Numbered from the stretch's first letter, positions 8,797-17,651 are shown. The stretch: DNA of 64,000 nucleotides from Arthrobacter sp. 24S4-2 (GCF_005280255.1 NZ_CP040018.1:4588001-4652000), one strand, 5' to 3'. Numbers and translations are program-made. The notes: generated by a model from the letters alone, not told the origin.

Positions 8797-10503
8797 ATGT
8801 ATCTGCTGCTGTCCGCCCACCCTGACGGCGCAGCCCTACAGGAACTCGCAGCGGACGGCTCCCCTGCCCCAGCCAGCCCCAAACCGCGCCTGATCAGCGC
8901 CGGCGAGCTGGCCGGCGTCGTACGGGAACTCGAAAAGCGGCGCCCGCGCTGGATATGGCACCGCACACAGGACTGGTACCCCGCGCTGCTGGCCCGGGGC
9001 GTGGAGCTGGAACGCTGCCACGACCTCACCCTTTGCGGCGCCATCCTTGCCCATTCCGAGTTCACCGCCGACACGGCCTACGCGCGGAACGCCGAAAAGA
9101 TCACCCAGGACGATGACCTGCAGCAGCCGCCCCGCAGCCTCCAGCCGCCGCCCCCGCCTGCCGATCAGGGTGCTCTCTTCGAGGATGCCGGCCTCCGCCC
9201 GGCGCCCCGGCATTCACTGGAAGAGCTGCGCGCCGAGTACACCGCCCAGCAAGATGCACTGGGCCACGCCACCACGGATGCCGGCCGCAGGCAACGGCTT
9301 CAACTGCTCCTCGCCGCGGAATCCGCCGGGGCCATGATCGCAGCCGAAATGCAGCACGCCGGCGTCCCCTGGCGGGAGGAACTGCACGAACAGATCCTCG
9401 CGGACTACCTTGGCCCCCGCCCTCCCCTGGGCCACCGGCCCGCCAAGCTCGAAGCGCTCACGACGGAACTCCGCGGCCTCCTGAACTCGCCGAACCTCAA
9501 CCCGGATTCGCCACAGGAGCTCATGCGTGCCCTGCACCGGAACGGCATCGAAGTGAAGACCACCCGGCAATGGGAACTCGAGGAATCCAGCCATCCGGCC
9601 ATCGAACCGCTCCTCGCCTACAAGAAGCTGTCCCGGTTGCATTCGGCCAACGGCTGGGCCTGGCTGGACGCCTGGGTGAGCAATGGCCGCTTCCAGCCCG
9701 AGTATGTGGTGGGAGGCGTTGTCTCCGGGCGGTGGGCGTCCCGCGGCGGCGGTGCCCTTCAGATTCCGCGCCAGATCCGGGGTGCGGTACACGCCGACCC
9801 CGGACACAAACTCATCGTGGCTGATGCCTCCCAGCTTGAGCCGCGGGTCCTGGTGGCACTCGCCCAGGACTCCAAAATGGCCGAAGCCGCCCGGGACAAG
9901 GATCTCTACGCCGGTATTGCCGCGCAAGGTTTCGGCGGGGACCGCGCCAAGGCCAAGATCGCCCTGCTCGGTGCCATCTACGGCGCCACCACGGGCGAAT
10001 CCGGGCGCCTCATGCCGCAGTTGACCCGCACGTATCCCCGCGCCGTCGGCTTCGTGGAACAGGCCGCCCGCGATGGCGAAGCAGGCGGGACCGTCACCTC
10101 GCGGCTGGGCCGCAGCAGCCCGCCGCCGTCGGACCGCTGGCGTCAAAGCCAGAAGTCCACCACCGCCGAGGAGCAGCGGCGGGCAGAGGCGATTGCCCGC
10201 TCGCGCGGCCGGTTCACCCGCAACTTCGTGGTCCAGGGCTCAGCGGCTGACTGGGCTGCCTGCTGGCTGGCGGAATTACGACGGCGCCTCCGCGCCATGC
10301 GGTCAGCCGGCGAGCCCGCCGGTGAGCTGGTGTTCTTCCTGCACGACGAAGTCATGGTCCACTGCCCCGACGGTTCAGTGGACGCGTGCATCCAGGCAAT
10401 CGAGGCGGCCGCCGCAGCCGCCAAGGAACTGCTGTTCGGCCCCATTCCGGTGGAATTTCCGGTGAGCGTGGCCGTGGTGGACTCCTACGACAAGGCAAAA
10501 TAG
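8797..10503 (+). CDS. Stand-alone family A DNA polymerase (bifunctional 3'-5' exonuclease/DNA polymerase type)
   Basis: 568 aa from ATG 8797, divergent from ssd. The C-terminal half carries the family A polymerase motifs: A (VADASQLEPRVLVALAQD), B (KAKIALLGAIYGATTGESGR) and C (FFLHDEVMVHCP). There is no 5'-3' nuclease domain. The N-terminal 150 residues occupy the place of the proofreading domain but show no clear DxE motif (WIWHRTQDWYPALLARGVE). Full-length PolA of these bacteria is about 880 aa, so this is a second, shorter polymerase paralogue found in many actinobacteria and probably used in repair. Polymerase assignment is secure; proofreading activity is doubtful. Confidence 0.85.
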   Translation: MYLLLSAHPDGAALQELAADGSPAPASPKPRLISAGELAGVVRELEKRRPRWIWHRTQDWYPALLARGVELERCHDLTLCGAILAHSEFTADTAYARNAEKITQDDDLQQPPRSLQPPPPPADQGALFEDAGLRPAPRHSLEELRAEYTAQQDALGHATTDAGRRQRLQLLLAAESAGAMIAAEMQHAGVPWREELHEQILADYLGPRPPLGHRPAKLEALTTELRGLLNSPNLNPDSPQELMRALHRNGIEVKTTRQWELEESSHPAIEPLLAYKKLSRLHSANGWAWLDAWVSNGRFQPEYVVGGVVSGRWASRGGGALQIPRQIRGAVHADPGHKLIVADASQLEPRVLVALAQDSKMAEAARDKDLYAGIAAQGFGGDRAKAKIALLGAIYGATTGESGRLMPQLTRTYPRAVGFVEQAARDGEAGGTVTSRLGRSSPPPSDRWRQSQKSTTAEEQRRAEAIARSRGRFTRNFVVQGSAADWAACWLAELRRRLRAMRSAGEPAGELVFFLHDEVMVHCPDGSVDACIQAIEAAAAAAKELLFGPIPVEFPVSVAVVDSYDKAK

Positions 10504-10662
10504 CCCCTGGAAGTCGCTCTCTGTAACGTACCCGCGGGTAGCTTTGTGAACTGTCTCACCTCCCGGTTAAGCTGAATTAGCCGGTCCGCAGCAGTGGCAG
10601 TGCAGCACCGAAAAGGACCGGCCGATGCAACGACGCATGGATTTTTGGGGAGGCACCACAGA

Positions 10663-10863
10663 GTGGCTGGCACATTTGAAATTGTTAGTACGGAGGAAGA
10701 GGCTTTCTACTTCCGGCTCACGGCCGACGACGGCACGTTAGTGGCGGTATCGCCACGGTTTAAAACTTTAAAGGGCGTGGTTGCAGGCATTAATGCCGTC
10801 CGTGAGAACGCTGCAACAGGCCTGGTGGTGAACCGTTCCCGACCGAAATTGGCGTCCGGCTAA
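10663..10863 (+). CDS. YegP-family (DUF1508) small protein
   Basis: 66 aa from a GTG start at 10663, chosen because GGGGAGG lies 9 nt upstream at 10647-10653. The sequence has one DUF1508 module: FEIVSTEEEAFYFRLTADDG, then GINAVRENAATG. Two-copy members such as YegP have this module twice. The function of the family is unknown. It is a single-gene unit between the polymerase and the convergent NUDIX gene. Confidence 0.8.
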   Translation: MAGTFEIVSTEEEAFYFRLTADDGTLVAVSPRFKTLKGVVAGINAVRENAATGLVVNRSRPKLASG

Positions 10864-10920
10864 CCGCCCGCCGGACGCGCGCCGGCAAGCTCAGCCGCCC
10901 GAATCACGCCTTAGTCGAGA

Positions 10921-11598
10921 TCACACATCGATCCGGTGCAGCCGGGTACGGTCCCAGGGAACCGACCAGCCCACGTGATCGAAGAGTTCGTTCAGGATCA
11001 TTCCGGTAAACCCCCAGACCACCAGCTCGTTCACCGCAAAGGCAGGGCTAAGGAAGGTCTGGCCGGCGCGGCTGACGGTAGCCATGACCCGGTTGTCGGG
11101 ATCCAACAGGTCCCGCACCGGGACCCGGAACACCTGGGCGGATTCGCCGTAGTCGACTACGCGGATGGGCGACGGCGAACGCCACCAGGCCAGGACCGGT
11201 GTCACCAGGAAGTTCCCGCGGGGCAGCGCCAGCTGCGGCATGGCCCCGAGGACCTCCACGCCAGCGGAATCGAGCCCGGTTTCCTCCTCGGCCTCGCGGA
11301 GTGCCGCTTCGATGGGTGATTCGCCGGGGTCGATTCCGCCGCCGGGGAACGCCACCTGGCCTGGGTGGTCATCCAGGGTGTGGGCCCGTTCCAGCAGGAG
11401 AACGTCAAGATCGGCCGGGGCGAGCTGCTTTGCGGACGCCGCAGGGACGTTATCCAGCGCGCCGAACAGCATCAGCACGGCGGCTTTGCGGGCGACGGAG
11501 TCGTCGACAGTCAGCTCACGCCAATAGGGATTGCGCGCCGGACCGCTCCCGGCATCGATGGCGGCAATGAGATCGACGAGGTCCTGGCGGGCGGTCAT
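10921..11598 (-). CDS. CoA-pyrophosphatase-type NUDIX hydrolase
   Basis: 225 aa from ATG 11598, which overlaps the nth stop (ATGA). The NUDIX box GGIDPGESPIEAALREAEEE continues TGLDS and matches GX5EX7REUXEEXGU. The upstream LLLERAHTLDDHPGQVAFPG fits the CoA-specific subgroup (NudL/YeaB), which hydrolyses CoA to 3',5'-ADP and phosphopantetheine. Translational coupling to endonuclease III is a frequent actinobacterial arrangement. Substrate assignment is by family resemblance only. Confidence 0.8.
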   Translation of the reverse strand: MTARQDLVDLIAAIDAGSGPARNPYWRELTVDDSVARKAAVLMLFGALDNVPAASAKQLAPADLDVLLLERAHTLDDHPGQVAFPGGGIDPGESPIEAALREAEEETGLDSAGVEVLGAMPQLALPRGNFLVTPVLAWWRSPSPIRVVDYGESAQVFRVPVRDLLDPDNRVMATVSRAGQTFLSPAFAVNELVVWGFTGMILNELFDHVGWSVPWDRTRLHRIDV

Positions 11599-12428
11599 TT
11601 CCCCCGCTTTTGTGATTCCATCCGGATTTCGGCAGCCCTGTGTGTCTCCGCCAGCAGTTGCGCCAGAAGGGCCTCCTGCCCCGGGGCGAGCTCGTACTTG
11701 AGGAGCTTGCGGGCTTTGTCCGGGTCCGTCTCGCCGGCCCCGTAGCTGGGGCACCAGGTGGCCACAGCGCACGCGCCGCAGGCCGGCTTGCGTGAATGGC
11801 AGACGCGGCGCCCATGGAACACCACCCGGTGCGACAGCATGGTCCAGTCCCGCGGTTCGAACAGTTCGGCGACGTCCGCTTCGACGCGCACAGGATCATC
11901 CGATTCCGTCCAGCCGAACCGGCGGGCAAGCCGGCCAAAATGCGTGTCCACGGTGATTCCGGGAATGCCGAAAGCGTTGCCCAGCACCACATTTGCAGTC
12001 TTCCGCCCCACGCCGGGAAGTGTCACCAGGTCCTGCAGCCGGGGCGGCACCACGCCGTCGTACTCGTCCACAAGCCGGTTGCACAGGGCCATCACGTTCC
12101 TCGCCTTGGCGCGGAAGAACCCGGTGGGCTTGAGGATGACCTCGAGCTCCGCCGGATCGGCCTCCGCCATGCTCCGGGCATCCGGATACCGGGCGAAGAG
12201 CAGCGGCGTGATCTGGTTGACCACCACATCGGTGGTCTGGGCGGAGAGCACCGTTGCCACCAGGAGCTCAAACGGGCTGCGGAAGTCCAGTTCGGCGTGC
12301 GCGTACGGGTAGGCCTCCGCCAGCGTCCGGTTAATCCTGCGGGCCCGGCGCTTCAACGCCAGCATTGATTCCCCGGACGCCTGCGGTGTGATGCTGCCCG
12401 GCTTCGGGGTGCCGGTTTCGGTGGCCAT
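11595..12428 (-). CDS. nth: Endonuclease III
   Basis: 277 aa DNA glycosylase/AP lyase of base excision repair for oxidised pyrimidines. The helix-hairpin-helix LVTLPGVGRKTANVVLGNAF holds the catalytic lysine (in GRKTA), and ITVDTHFGRLARRFG the catalytic aspartate. The C-terminal Cys-X6-Cys-X2-Cys-X5-Cys (CHSRKPACGACAVATWC) ligates a [4Fe-4S] cluster. An N-terminal extension of about 20 residues precedes the conserved core, so a later start (ATG at 12365, MLALKRRARR) is possible. First gene of an nth-NUDIX pair. Confidence 0.93.
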   Translation of the reverse strand: MATETGTPKPGSITPQASGESMLALKRRARRINRTLAEAYPYAHAELDFRSPFELLVATVLSAQTTDVVVNQITPLLFARYPDARSMAEADPAELEVILKPTGFFRAKARNVMALCNRLVDEYDGVVPPRLQDLVTLPGVGRKTANVVLGNAFGIPGITVDTHFGRLARRFGWTESDDPVRVEADVAELFEPRDWTMLSHRVVFHGRRVCHSRKPACGACAVATWCPSYGAGETDPDKARKLLKYELAPGQEALLAQLLAETHRAAEIRMESQKRGK

Positions 12429-12437
12429 CGGAGTCGG

Positions 12438-14135
12438 CTAGCCGCGCTCGATGTTGCTGAGGTCGCGCAGCAAGCCCACCCGGCCATCGGTGTGCTGCAC
12501 CAGGAATTCGTGCCCGCGGTCCTCCAGGGCAAGAACCCACCCGCCGGGTTCGATCACGAACGCGGGCATGCCCGTCCGCTCGTCGACGGCGGTGCGGGGC
12601 TGGGCCACGGCGAACCAGAACGCGTCGTGGACCGGCTGGTCCTCATGCTCTTCCGGGCGGCTGGACGGGTCCACTGTGGCACCGATGGGCTCCTGCGACA
12701 TGACCTGCGGGTGGAGCATCGTTTCTGCGGGCGCCGAGGCTGCGGAGCCCGCGCCGGTTGCGGACTCCCTTGCGGCGGGAACCGCCGCTGCCCGCGTCGC
12801 TTGGGCCGCGGAAGGCTCGGGGGAAGAAGGCGCGGAGGCGGACGGCGCGACGGCGGCTGCGTGCGTCTGCCCGGCAGCGGGAGGCACGACGTCGGCAGCC
12901 TGGGTTGGCGGCGACGCGGCAGCCTGGGTTGGCGGCGGCGTGGCAGTGCGGCTGCTGCTGCCGGCGGCATCGGCTGCCCCGGCCGCAACGGCCGCGTTGC
13001 CGGACCCGGCGGACCCTTCGGACCCCGCGGTGGCCGGTGTGGCAACAACCGTCTGCGCCGATGCACGCTGCGCCTGGCCCTGCTGGACTGAGCCCTGCTG
13101 CGCCTGGCCCTGCTGGACTGAGCCCTGCTGCGCCTGGCCCTGCTGGACTGAGCCCTGCTGCGCCTGGCCCTGCTGGACTGAAGCCGGCTGGGTTGAAGCG
13201 GGCTGGGCCGTGTTCCGGGCCGCGCCTTCGTGAGTTACTCCGTCGCCTTCGTGAGTTACTCCGTACTGCGGCGCCCCGTGCTGTGCTTCACCGGCAGAAA
13301 CTCCGGAATGCGGGCGGTTGCCGTTCAGGCCCGCACCCGTTTGAGGCGCACTTACATGAGCCGTACCGGTCGGGGAAGCACCGGTCGGGGAAGTACCGTT
13401 CTGAACCGCACTGCCGGTGGCGGACGCACCTCCAGCAGCACCGGCCCCGCCCGCGGCACCCGCCGTCAGGCGCTTCCCCCAACCGGCCAGCGTGCCGGAG
13501 CCGGGCTCTTTGGCGGGCTTGGGTTCCTTCGGGGTGCTGGGCTTGCGGAACGGCGCGGCGGATTCGCGGGCCACCACGTGCGCCGGCACTTCCGCGCGGT
13601 CCATGAAGTCACCGGCAAGGAACGGAATGAAGCGGCCCAGTACCGTGGCGGCAAAAAGACCCATGGACCCGATCAAAGCCACCAGCATGCTGGGAACGAA
13701 TGCACCGGCAACGGCCAGGAAGAAGAACGCCAGGGCAAACGATGCAACCACGGAGGCGAACTGGTCAATGGACAGCGATCCGATTCGCACCTTGGACTCG
13801 GGGGTGAGGCGGCGGGCCACAAAAAGCGCCGTCACGATCAGCGGCAGGATGATGCCCAGCCCAAGGAAGAACAGGCTGCCCAGGTTCCACAGGTTGTACC
13901 GGGAAGCGAACATCGGGATCAGCGACGCCACAAAAAGAATCAGCGTTGACGCGAATACGGTGAGGTCACGGACGGTGAACGGGCCCAAGACCGTTTCGTT
14001 CTTCTTTGCCGTCAGCCGGTTTTCCGCAGGCTTTGGCCCTTTCGCGGCGTCGGGCTTGCCGGGGTCCGGCTGGCCGGTTGCCTGACCGGGATGCGGATGG
14101 ACGGCCTTATGCTGTCCATGGCTTTGCTGGTTCAT
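12438..14135 (-). CDS. Membrane protein with long low-complexity Ala/Gln/Pro repeat region
   Basis: 565 aa of unknown function. Residues about 1-45 are hydrophilic (His/Pro/Lys-rich). About 55-175 hold four predicted membrane helices (DLTVFASTLILFVASLIPMF, LGSLFFLGLGIILPLIVTAL, ASVVASFALAFFFLAVAGAF and SMLVALIGSMGLFAATVLGR). About 215-490 are low complexity, including four units of QQGQAQQGSV. The last 60 residues form a compact conserved-looking domain ending GRVGLLRDLSNIERG. The start is ATG 14135, preceded by AAGGAG. It lies 9 nt upstream of nth. The repeat block suggests length variation between strains. Confidence 0.6.
   Translation of the reverse strand: MNQQSHGQHKAVHPHPGQATGQPDPGKPDAAKGPKPAENRLTAKKNETVLGPFTVRDLTVFASTLILFVASLIPMFASRYNLWNLGSLFFLGLGIILPLIVTALFVARRLTPESKVRIGSLSIDQFASVVASFALAFFFLAVAGAFVPSMLVALIGSMGLFAATVLGRFIPFLAGDFMDRAEVPAHVVARESAAPFRKPSTPKEPKPAKEPGSGTLAGWGKRLTAGAAGGAGAAGGASATGSAVQNGTSPTGASPTGTAHVSAPQTGAGLNGNRPHSGVSAGEAQHGAPQYGVTHEGDGVTHEGAARNTAQPASTQPASVQQGQAQQGSVQQGQAQQGSVQQGQAQQGSVQQGQAQRASAQTVVATPATAGSEGSAGSGNAAVAAGAADAAGSSSRTATPPPTQAAASPPTQAADVVPPAAGQTHAAAVAPSASAPSSPEPSAAQATRAAAVPAARESATGAGSAASAPAETMLHPQVMSQEPIGATVDPSSRPEEHEDQPVHDAFWFAVAQPRTAVDERTGMPAFVIEPGGWVLALEDRGHEFLVQHTDGRVGLLRDLSNIERG
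13069..13181. repeat. 30-bp tandem repeat inside the membrane-protein gene
   Basis: Near-perfect 30-bp units start at 13071, 13101 and 13131, with a fourth partial unit from 13161. On the coding strand each encodes QQGQAQQGSV. The unit length keeps the frame, so copy number can change without breaking the gene. Confidence 0.9.
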
Positions 14136-14284
14136 TCTGTTCTCCTTAGCATGGTGGCGCCCTGGACAGCGCCTCCTAACGGCAGGCAGGAACAGGACCG
14201 CAAGCGGTCCCGTCGCCTCCATCGGATGTCACAACTCCATCTCAGCCTAGCCAAGTGCATGGCCGATCACTAGCTGACGGGCCG

Positions 14285-14333
14285 CAGGCGGACGTGCCGG
14301 AATACGGAGGAATTCACCTAGCACATCCGCCTG
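14285..14333 (-). terminator. Stem-loop downstream of the 218-aa hypothetical gene
   Basis: Arms CAGGCGGACGTG (14285-14296) and CACATCCGCCTG (14322-14333) pair over 12 bp with one mismatch, around a 25-nt loop. It sits between the stop of the upstream minus-strand gene and the next minus-strand gene, and could terminate the former. There is no clear U-tract. Confidence 0.35.
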
Positions 14334-14355
14334 TTTGCCGGGTGAAAGTATCGCG

Positions 14356-15012
14356 TTAGGACTGCCCGGCCCAGCTTCCCAGCGCGCGTGTGTAGCTCGC
14401 CGGATCATTGCGCGTCACAGCGGAAACCGCGAGGTGGCGGTTGGTGATCCGGCGGGCAAAGTGCCCCGCATACGGAAGCACAATCACGGTGTCCAGGCCG
14501 CCCTGCCACGCCGCAATCAGGGCCGGCAGGCTCTGCGGTTCCGGGGCAGCAGCGGCACGGCGTGTCCTCTGTGGCGGCTGCTCGTAGGCGTGCGGACTGC
14601 ATCGTCGCAACCAGGCGCTGTAGGCGTCGCCGTCGATGCCCTCCCAGCCATACTCGGACTGCCAAAACGGCGGAATCAATGGGTTGAGGTCCCGGCCCGG
14701 CGCCGAGACCTCACGAATGAAGCCTGGCGTCGGACGGACTGTGGGGTCCGGCTCCTGCATCGAGTACCACTGCCAGGCGCGTTCCCAGGCACGGTGCCAG
14801 CGGGCTTCCCATTCCGTCCGTCCGGGTGCTTCCGGCAGCTGGGATGCACCGATATCCGGAGCCGGGTCAAGCGGCGGAACATCGGCCCCGTCCGTAATTC
14901 CCCAGGCCTGGCGGATGAACAGCAGGATGGTCAGGTGCTGCGGGGCGTCGTCCACCCGGATGATCATGTCGTGCGGCCACGGATTGCGCGGCACCGGTTC
15001 CGTGAATCTCAT
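14356..15012 (-). CDS. Hypothetical protein, tryptophan/proline-rich
   Basis: 218 aa, start ATG 15012 preceded by GGGGGAAAC. There is no signal peptide or membrane helix. The composition is Trp- and Pro-rich with short conserved-looking blocks such as DDAPQHLTILLFIRQAWGI near the N-terminus and QSEYGWEGIDGDAYSAWLRR in the middle. The C-terminal part (DTVIVLPYAGHFARRITNRH) looks like a folded domain. I do not recognise the family. It is divergent from acs and shares its 295-bp upstream region. Confidence 0.6.
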   Translation of the reverse strand: MRFTEPVPRNPWPHDMIIRVDDAPQHLTILLFIRQAWGITDGADVPPLDPAPDIGASQLPEAPGRTEWEARWHRAWERAWQWYSMQEPDPTVRPTPGFIREVSAPGRDLNPLIPPFWQSEYGWEGIDGDAYSAWLRRCSPHAYEQPPQRTRRAAAAPEPQSLPALIAAWQGGLDTVIVLPYAGHFARRITNRHLAVSAVTRNDPASYTRALGSWAGQS

Positions 15013-15307
15013 GTTTCCCCCAAGTCATCACGAGTTGTGGAGCTAGTCTGCCGGATGCCCGGCTTCCGCACCAGAGACCGCGGTCCCGGCCGTCCCGGAA
15101 CCACTCGGCGCTTAATAAACGCCGTTCACGGCTCACTATGTGACCGGGCACACTTGCGGTGAGGGGCAGGCGTTAGTGTGTATTCCGGAACAGCTCTTTG
15201 CGGTACAGCCGTGATCAGCCGCTGCCCGACGCCGCGCACGCGGCCCGGGTGCGGCCAAGTGACGGACAGTCCCGCGCAGCAAAGATCGATGAATGATGAG
15301 GTTCACC

Positions 15308-17425
15308 ATGTCCCAGGACACACCCAGCTCCACGGCCACCGCTGCCCACGCTGAAGTGCCAGCCAACCATGCCCCCACCGGAGCCTCCGGAGCAAACGGA
15401 GCTTCCGGAACAAACGGAACTTCCGGAACAAACGGGAACGGCGATGCCTTCGAGAACCTCTCCCACGAGAACCGGAAGTTCGCTCCCTCGGAAGAGTTCG
15501 CCGCGAACGCGGTCGTTACCGCCGCGGACTACACGGAATCCGAAGCCGACAGGCCGGCGTTCTGGGCCAGGCAGGCCCGCGAACTGCTCACCTGGTCCAA
15601 GGACTTCACCAAAACCCTGGACTGGTCCAACCCGCCCTTCGCCAAGTGGTTTGTCGGTGGCGAGATCAACGCGGCCTACAACGCCCTGGACCGCCATGTG
15701 GAGAACGGGCTCGGGGACCGGGTTGCCATCTACTTCGAAGGCGAACCCGGCGACAGCCGCTCCTACACGTACGCCCAGCTCACCGAGGAAGTGAAGAAGG
15801 CAGCCAATGCGTTCGAATCCCTCGGTGTGGCCAAGGGCGACCGCGTGGCCGTTTACCTGCCCATGATCCCCGAGGCCGTCATCACGCTGCTGGCCTGTGC
15901 CCGGATCGGCGCCATCCACTCTGTGGTGTTTGGCGGCTTCTCCGCCGAGGCCCTGCGCTCCCGGATCGACGACGCCGAGGCCAAGCTCGTGGTCACCGCC
16001 GACGGCACCTACCGCCGCGGCAAGCCCAGTTCGCTTAAGCACGCGGTGGACGACGCGTTGTCCCACGAAGGGGACGGTAGCGGCCACACCGTCCGGAACG
16101 TGGTGGTGGTCAAGCGCACCGGCCAGGACGTCGACTGGCACGATGGGCGGGACCACTGGTGGGCAGACACCGTCGGGGCAGCCTCCGCGGAGCACAAGGC
16201 CGTGGGCCACGATTCCGAGCACCCGCTGTTCATCCTCTACACCTCCGGCACCACCGGCAAGCCCAAGGGAATCCTGCACACCACCGGCGGCTACCTGGCC
16301 CAGGGCGCCTACACCCACAAGGCCGTATTCGACCTGCACCCGGAAACAGACGTGTACTGGTGCACGGCCGACGTCGGCTGGATCACCGGCCACTCCTACG
16401 TCGCCTACGCCCCGCTGATCAACGGCGCCACCCAGGTCATGTACGAAGGCACCCCGGACTCCCCGCACCAGGGCCGCTGGTGGGAGATCATCGAGAAGTA
16501 CAAGGTGTCCATTCTCTACACCGCCCCCACCGCGATCCGCACGTTCATGAAGTGGGGCAAGGAGATCCCGGCCAAGTTCGACCTCTCCTCCATCCGCGTC
16601 CTGGGTTCGGTGGGCGAACCCATCAACCCGGAAGCGTGGATGTGGTACCGCGACGTCATCGGCGCCAACGCGGGCAAGAACGGGGAGAAGAAGGAGCACC
16701 CGGCCCCGATCGTGGACACCTGGTGGCAGACCGAAACCGGCGCCCAGATGATCGCCCCGCTGCCCGGCGTCACCGCCACCAAGCCCGGCTCGGCGCAGGT
16801 TCCGTTGCCCGGCATCGCCGTCGATGTGGTGGATGAACTCGGCGAGTCCGTGCCGAACGGGCACGGCGGTTTCCTGGTGATCCGCGAACCGTGGCCGGCC
16901 ATGCTGCGCGGCATCTGGGGCGACGCGGAACGGTTCAGGGAGACCTACTGGTCCCGGTTCGAGACGATGTACTTCGCCGGCGACGGCGCCAAGAAGGACG
17001 AGGACGGCGACGTCTGGCTCCTCGGCCGCGTGGACGACGTCATGAACATCTCCGGACACCGGCTCTCCACCGCCGAAATCGAATCGGCCCTGGTCAGCCA
17101 CCCGGCCGTGGCCGAGGCCGCCGTCGTGGGCGCCGCCGACGAAACCACCGGCCAGGCCGTGGTCGCGTTCGTGATCCTCCGCGAAGACGCCACGGACACC
17201 GGTGACGCGATCGTCCAGGAACTCCGCAACCACGTGGGCAAGGAGATCGGCCCGATCGCCAAGCCCAAGACCATCCTTGTGGTCCCCGAACTGCCCAAGA
17301 CGCGCTCCGGCAAGATCATGCGGCGCCTCCTCAAGGACGTCGCGGAAGGCCGTGAAGTGGGCGACGCCACCACCTTGGCTGACAACACCGTGATGTCCCA
17401 GATCGCCCAGTCGCTCAAAAAGTAA
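15308..17425 (+). CDS. acs: Acetyl-CoA synthetase (AMP-forming)
   Basis: 705 aa. It activates acetate to acetyl-CoA through acetyl-AMP. Visible features are the adenylation motif FILYTSGTTGKPKG, VDTWWQTETGAQM, the hinge/A8 region VDDVMNISGHRLSTAEIE and the C-terminal KTRSGKIMRRLLKDVAEG, whose lysine is the site controlled by acetylation in this family. A start at 15308 (MSQDTPSS) follows TGAGG; an upstream ATG pair at 15293 is the alternative. Residues about 25-45 are a Gly-Ala-Ser-Asn-Thr repeat not typical of Acs, which makes the chain longer than the usual 650. A hairpin follows the stop. Confidence 0.95.
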   Translation: MSQDTPSSTATAAHAEVPANHAPTGASGANGASGTNGTSGTNGNGDAFENLSHENRKFAPSEEFAANAVVTAADYTESEADRPAFWARQARELLTWSKDFTKTLDWSNPPFAKWFVGGEINAAYNALDRHVENGLGDRVAIYFEGEPGDSRSYTYAQLTEEVKKAANAFESLGVAKGDRVAVYLPMIPEAVITLLACARIGAIHSVVFGGFSAEALRSRIDDAEAKLVVTADGTYRRGKPSSLKHAVDDALSHEGDGSGHTVRNVVVVKRTGQDVDWHDGRDHWWADTVGAASAEHKAVGHDSEHPLFILYTSGTTGKPKGILHTTGGYLAQGAYTHKAVFDLHPETDVYWCTADVGWITGHSYVAYAPLINGATQVMYEGTPDSPHQGRWWEIIEKYKVSILYTAPTAIRTFMKWGKEIPAKFDLSSIRVLGSVGEPINPEAWMWYRDVIGANAGKNGEKKEHPAPIVDTWWQTETGAQMIAPLPGVTATKPGSAQVPLPGIAVDVVDELGESVPNGHGGFLVIREPWPAMLRGIWGDAERFRETYWSRFETMYFAGDGAKKDEDGDVWLLGRVDDVMNISGHRLSTAEIESALVSHPAVAEAAVVGAADETTGQAVVAFVILREDATDTGDAIVQELRNHVGKEIGPIAKPKTILVVPELPKTRSGKIMRRLLKDVAEGREVGDATTLADNTVMSQIAQSLKK
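15380..15433. repeat. 18-bp tandem repeat in the 5' end of acs
   Basis: Three units (15380-15397, 15398-15415, 15416-15433) of the form GGAGCTTCCGGAACAAAC encode GASGAN, GASGTN and GTSGTN, giving a flexible linker ahead of the Acs fold. Confidence 0.85.
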
Positions 17426-17476
17426 CAGGCACCCACGGAAGCCCCGCTCCAGGGGCACCACTCCGCAGGCACCAGC

Positions 17477-17518
17477 CGGCCCCGTTTTCCCGCCCATCGG
17501 CGGTGAAAAACGGGGCCG
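17477..17518 (+). terminator. Terminator-like hairpin after acs
   Basis: CGGCCCCGTTTT pairs with AAAACGGGGCCG around a short loop, starting about 50 nt after the acs stop, and TGTTTTGTG follows. The stem is strong; the U-tract is imperfect. Confidence 0.6.
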
Positions 17519-17610
17519 CAGTGTTTTGTGACGATTCAAACACGAACCGTGCCCAAAATGTTGTTTCCCGTGCTTTCCTGTTCCCTTTTGAGAGGTTATA
17601 GTCATGAATA

Positions 17611-17626
17611 TGTGAGGTGCCTCACA
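17611..17626. promoter_or_regulatory. Palindrome upstream of the first sugar ABC operon, candidate operator
   Basis: TGTGAGGTGCCTCACA has perfect 7-bp arms with a 2-nt centre and lies 25 nt before the binding-protein ATG, just downstream of a TATAGT sequence (17597-17602) that could be a -10 box. A plausible binder is the DeoR-type regulator encoded at the end of this operon, or another sugar regulator. The assignment is by position only. Confidence 0.5.
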
Positions 17627-17651
17627 TCAGCTATTTTTCAAGGGAGAGAAC

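Noticed and set aside
12758..13606. Plus-strand 282-codon Arg-rich frame opposite the repeat protein
   Set aside because: Arginine/proline-rich shadow of the repeat region with no ribosome-binding site; the minus-strand protein has membrane helices and a conserved C-terminus.
15130..15180. Crp/GlxR site (TGTGACCGGGCACACT) upstream of acs
   Set aside because: The second half-site does not fit TCACA at the right spacing. Regulation of acs by Crp is plausible, but this match is too weak to annotate.
15215..17605. 796-codon open frame antisense to acs
   Set aside because: Same GC-skew artefact as opposite aceE; the sense strand is a clear acetyl-CoA synthetase.
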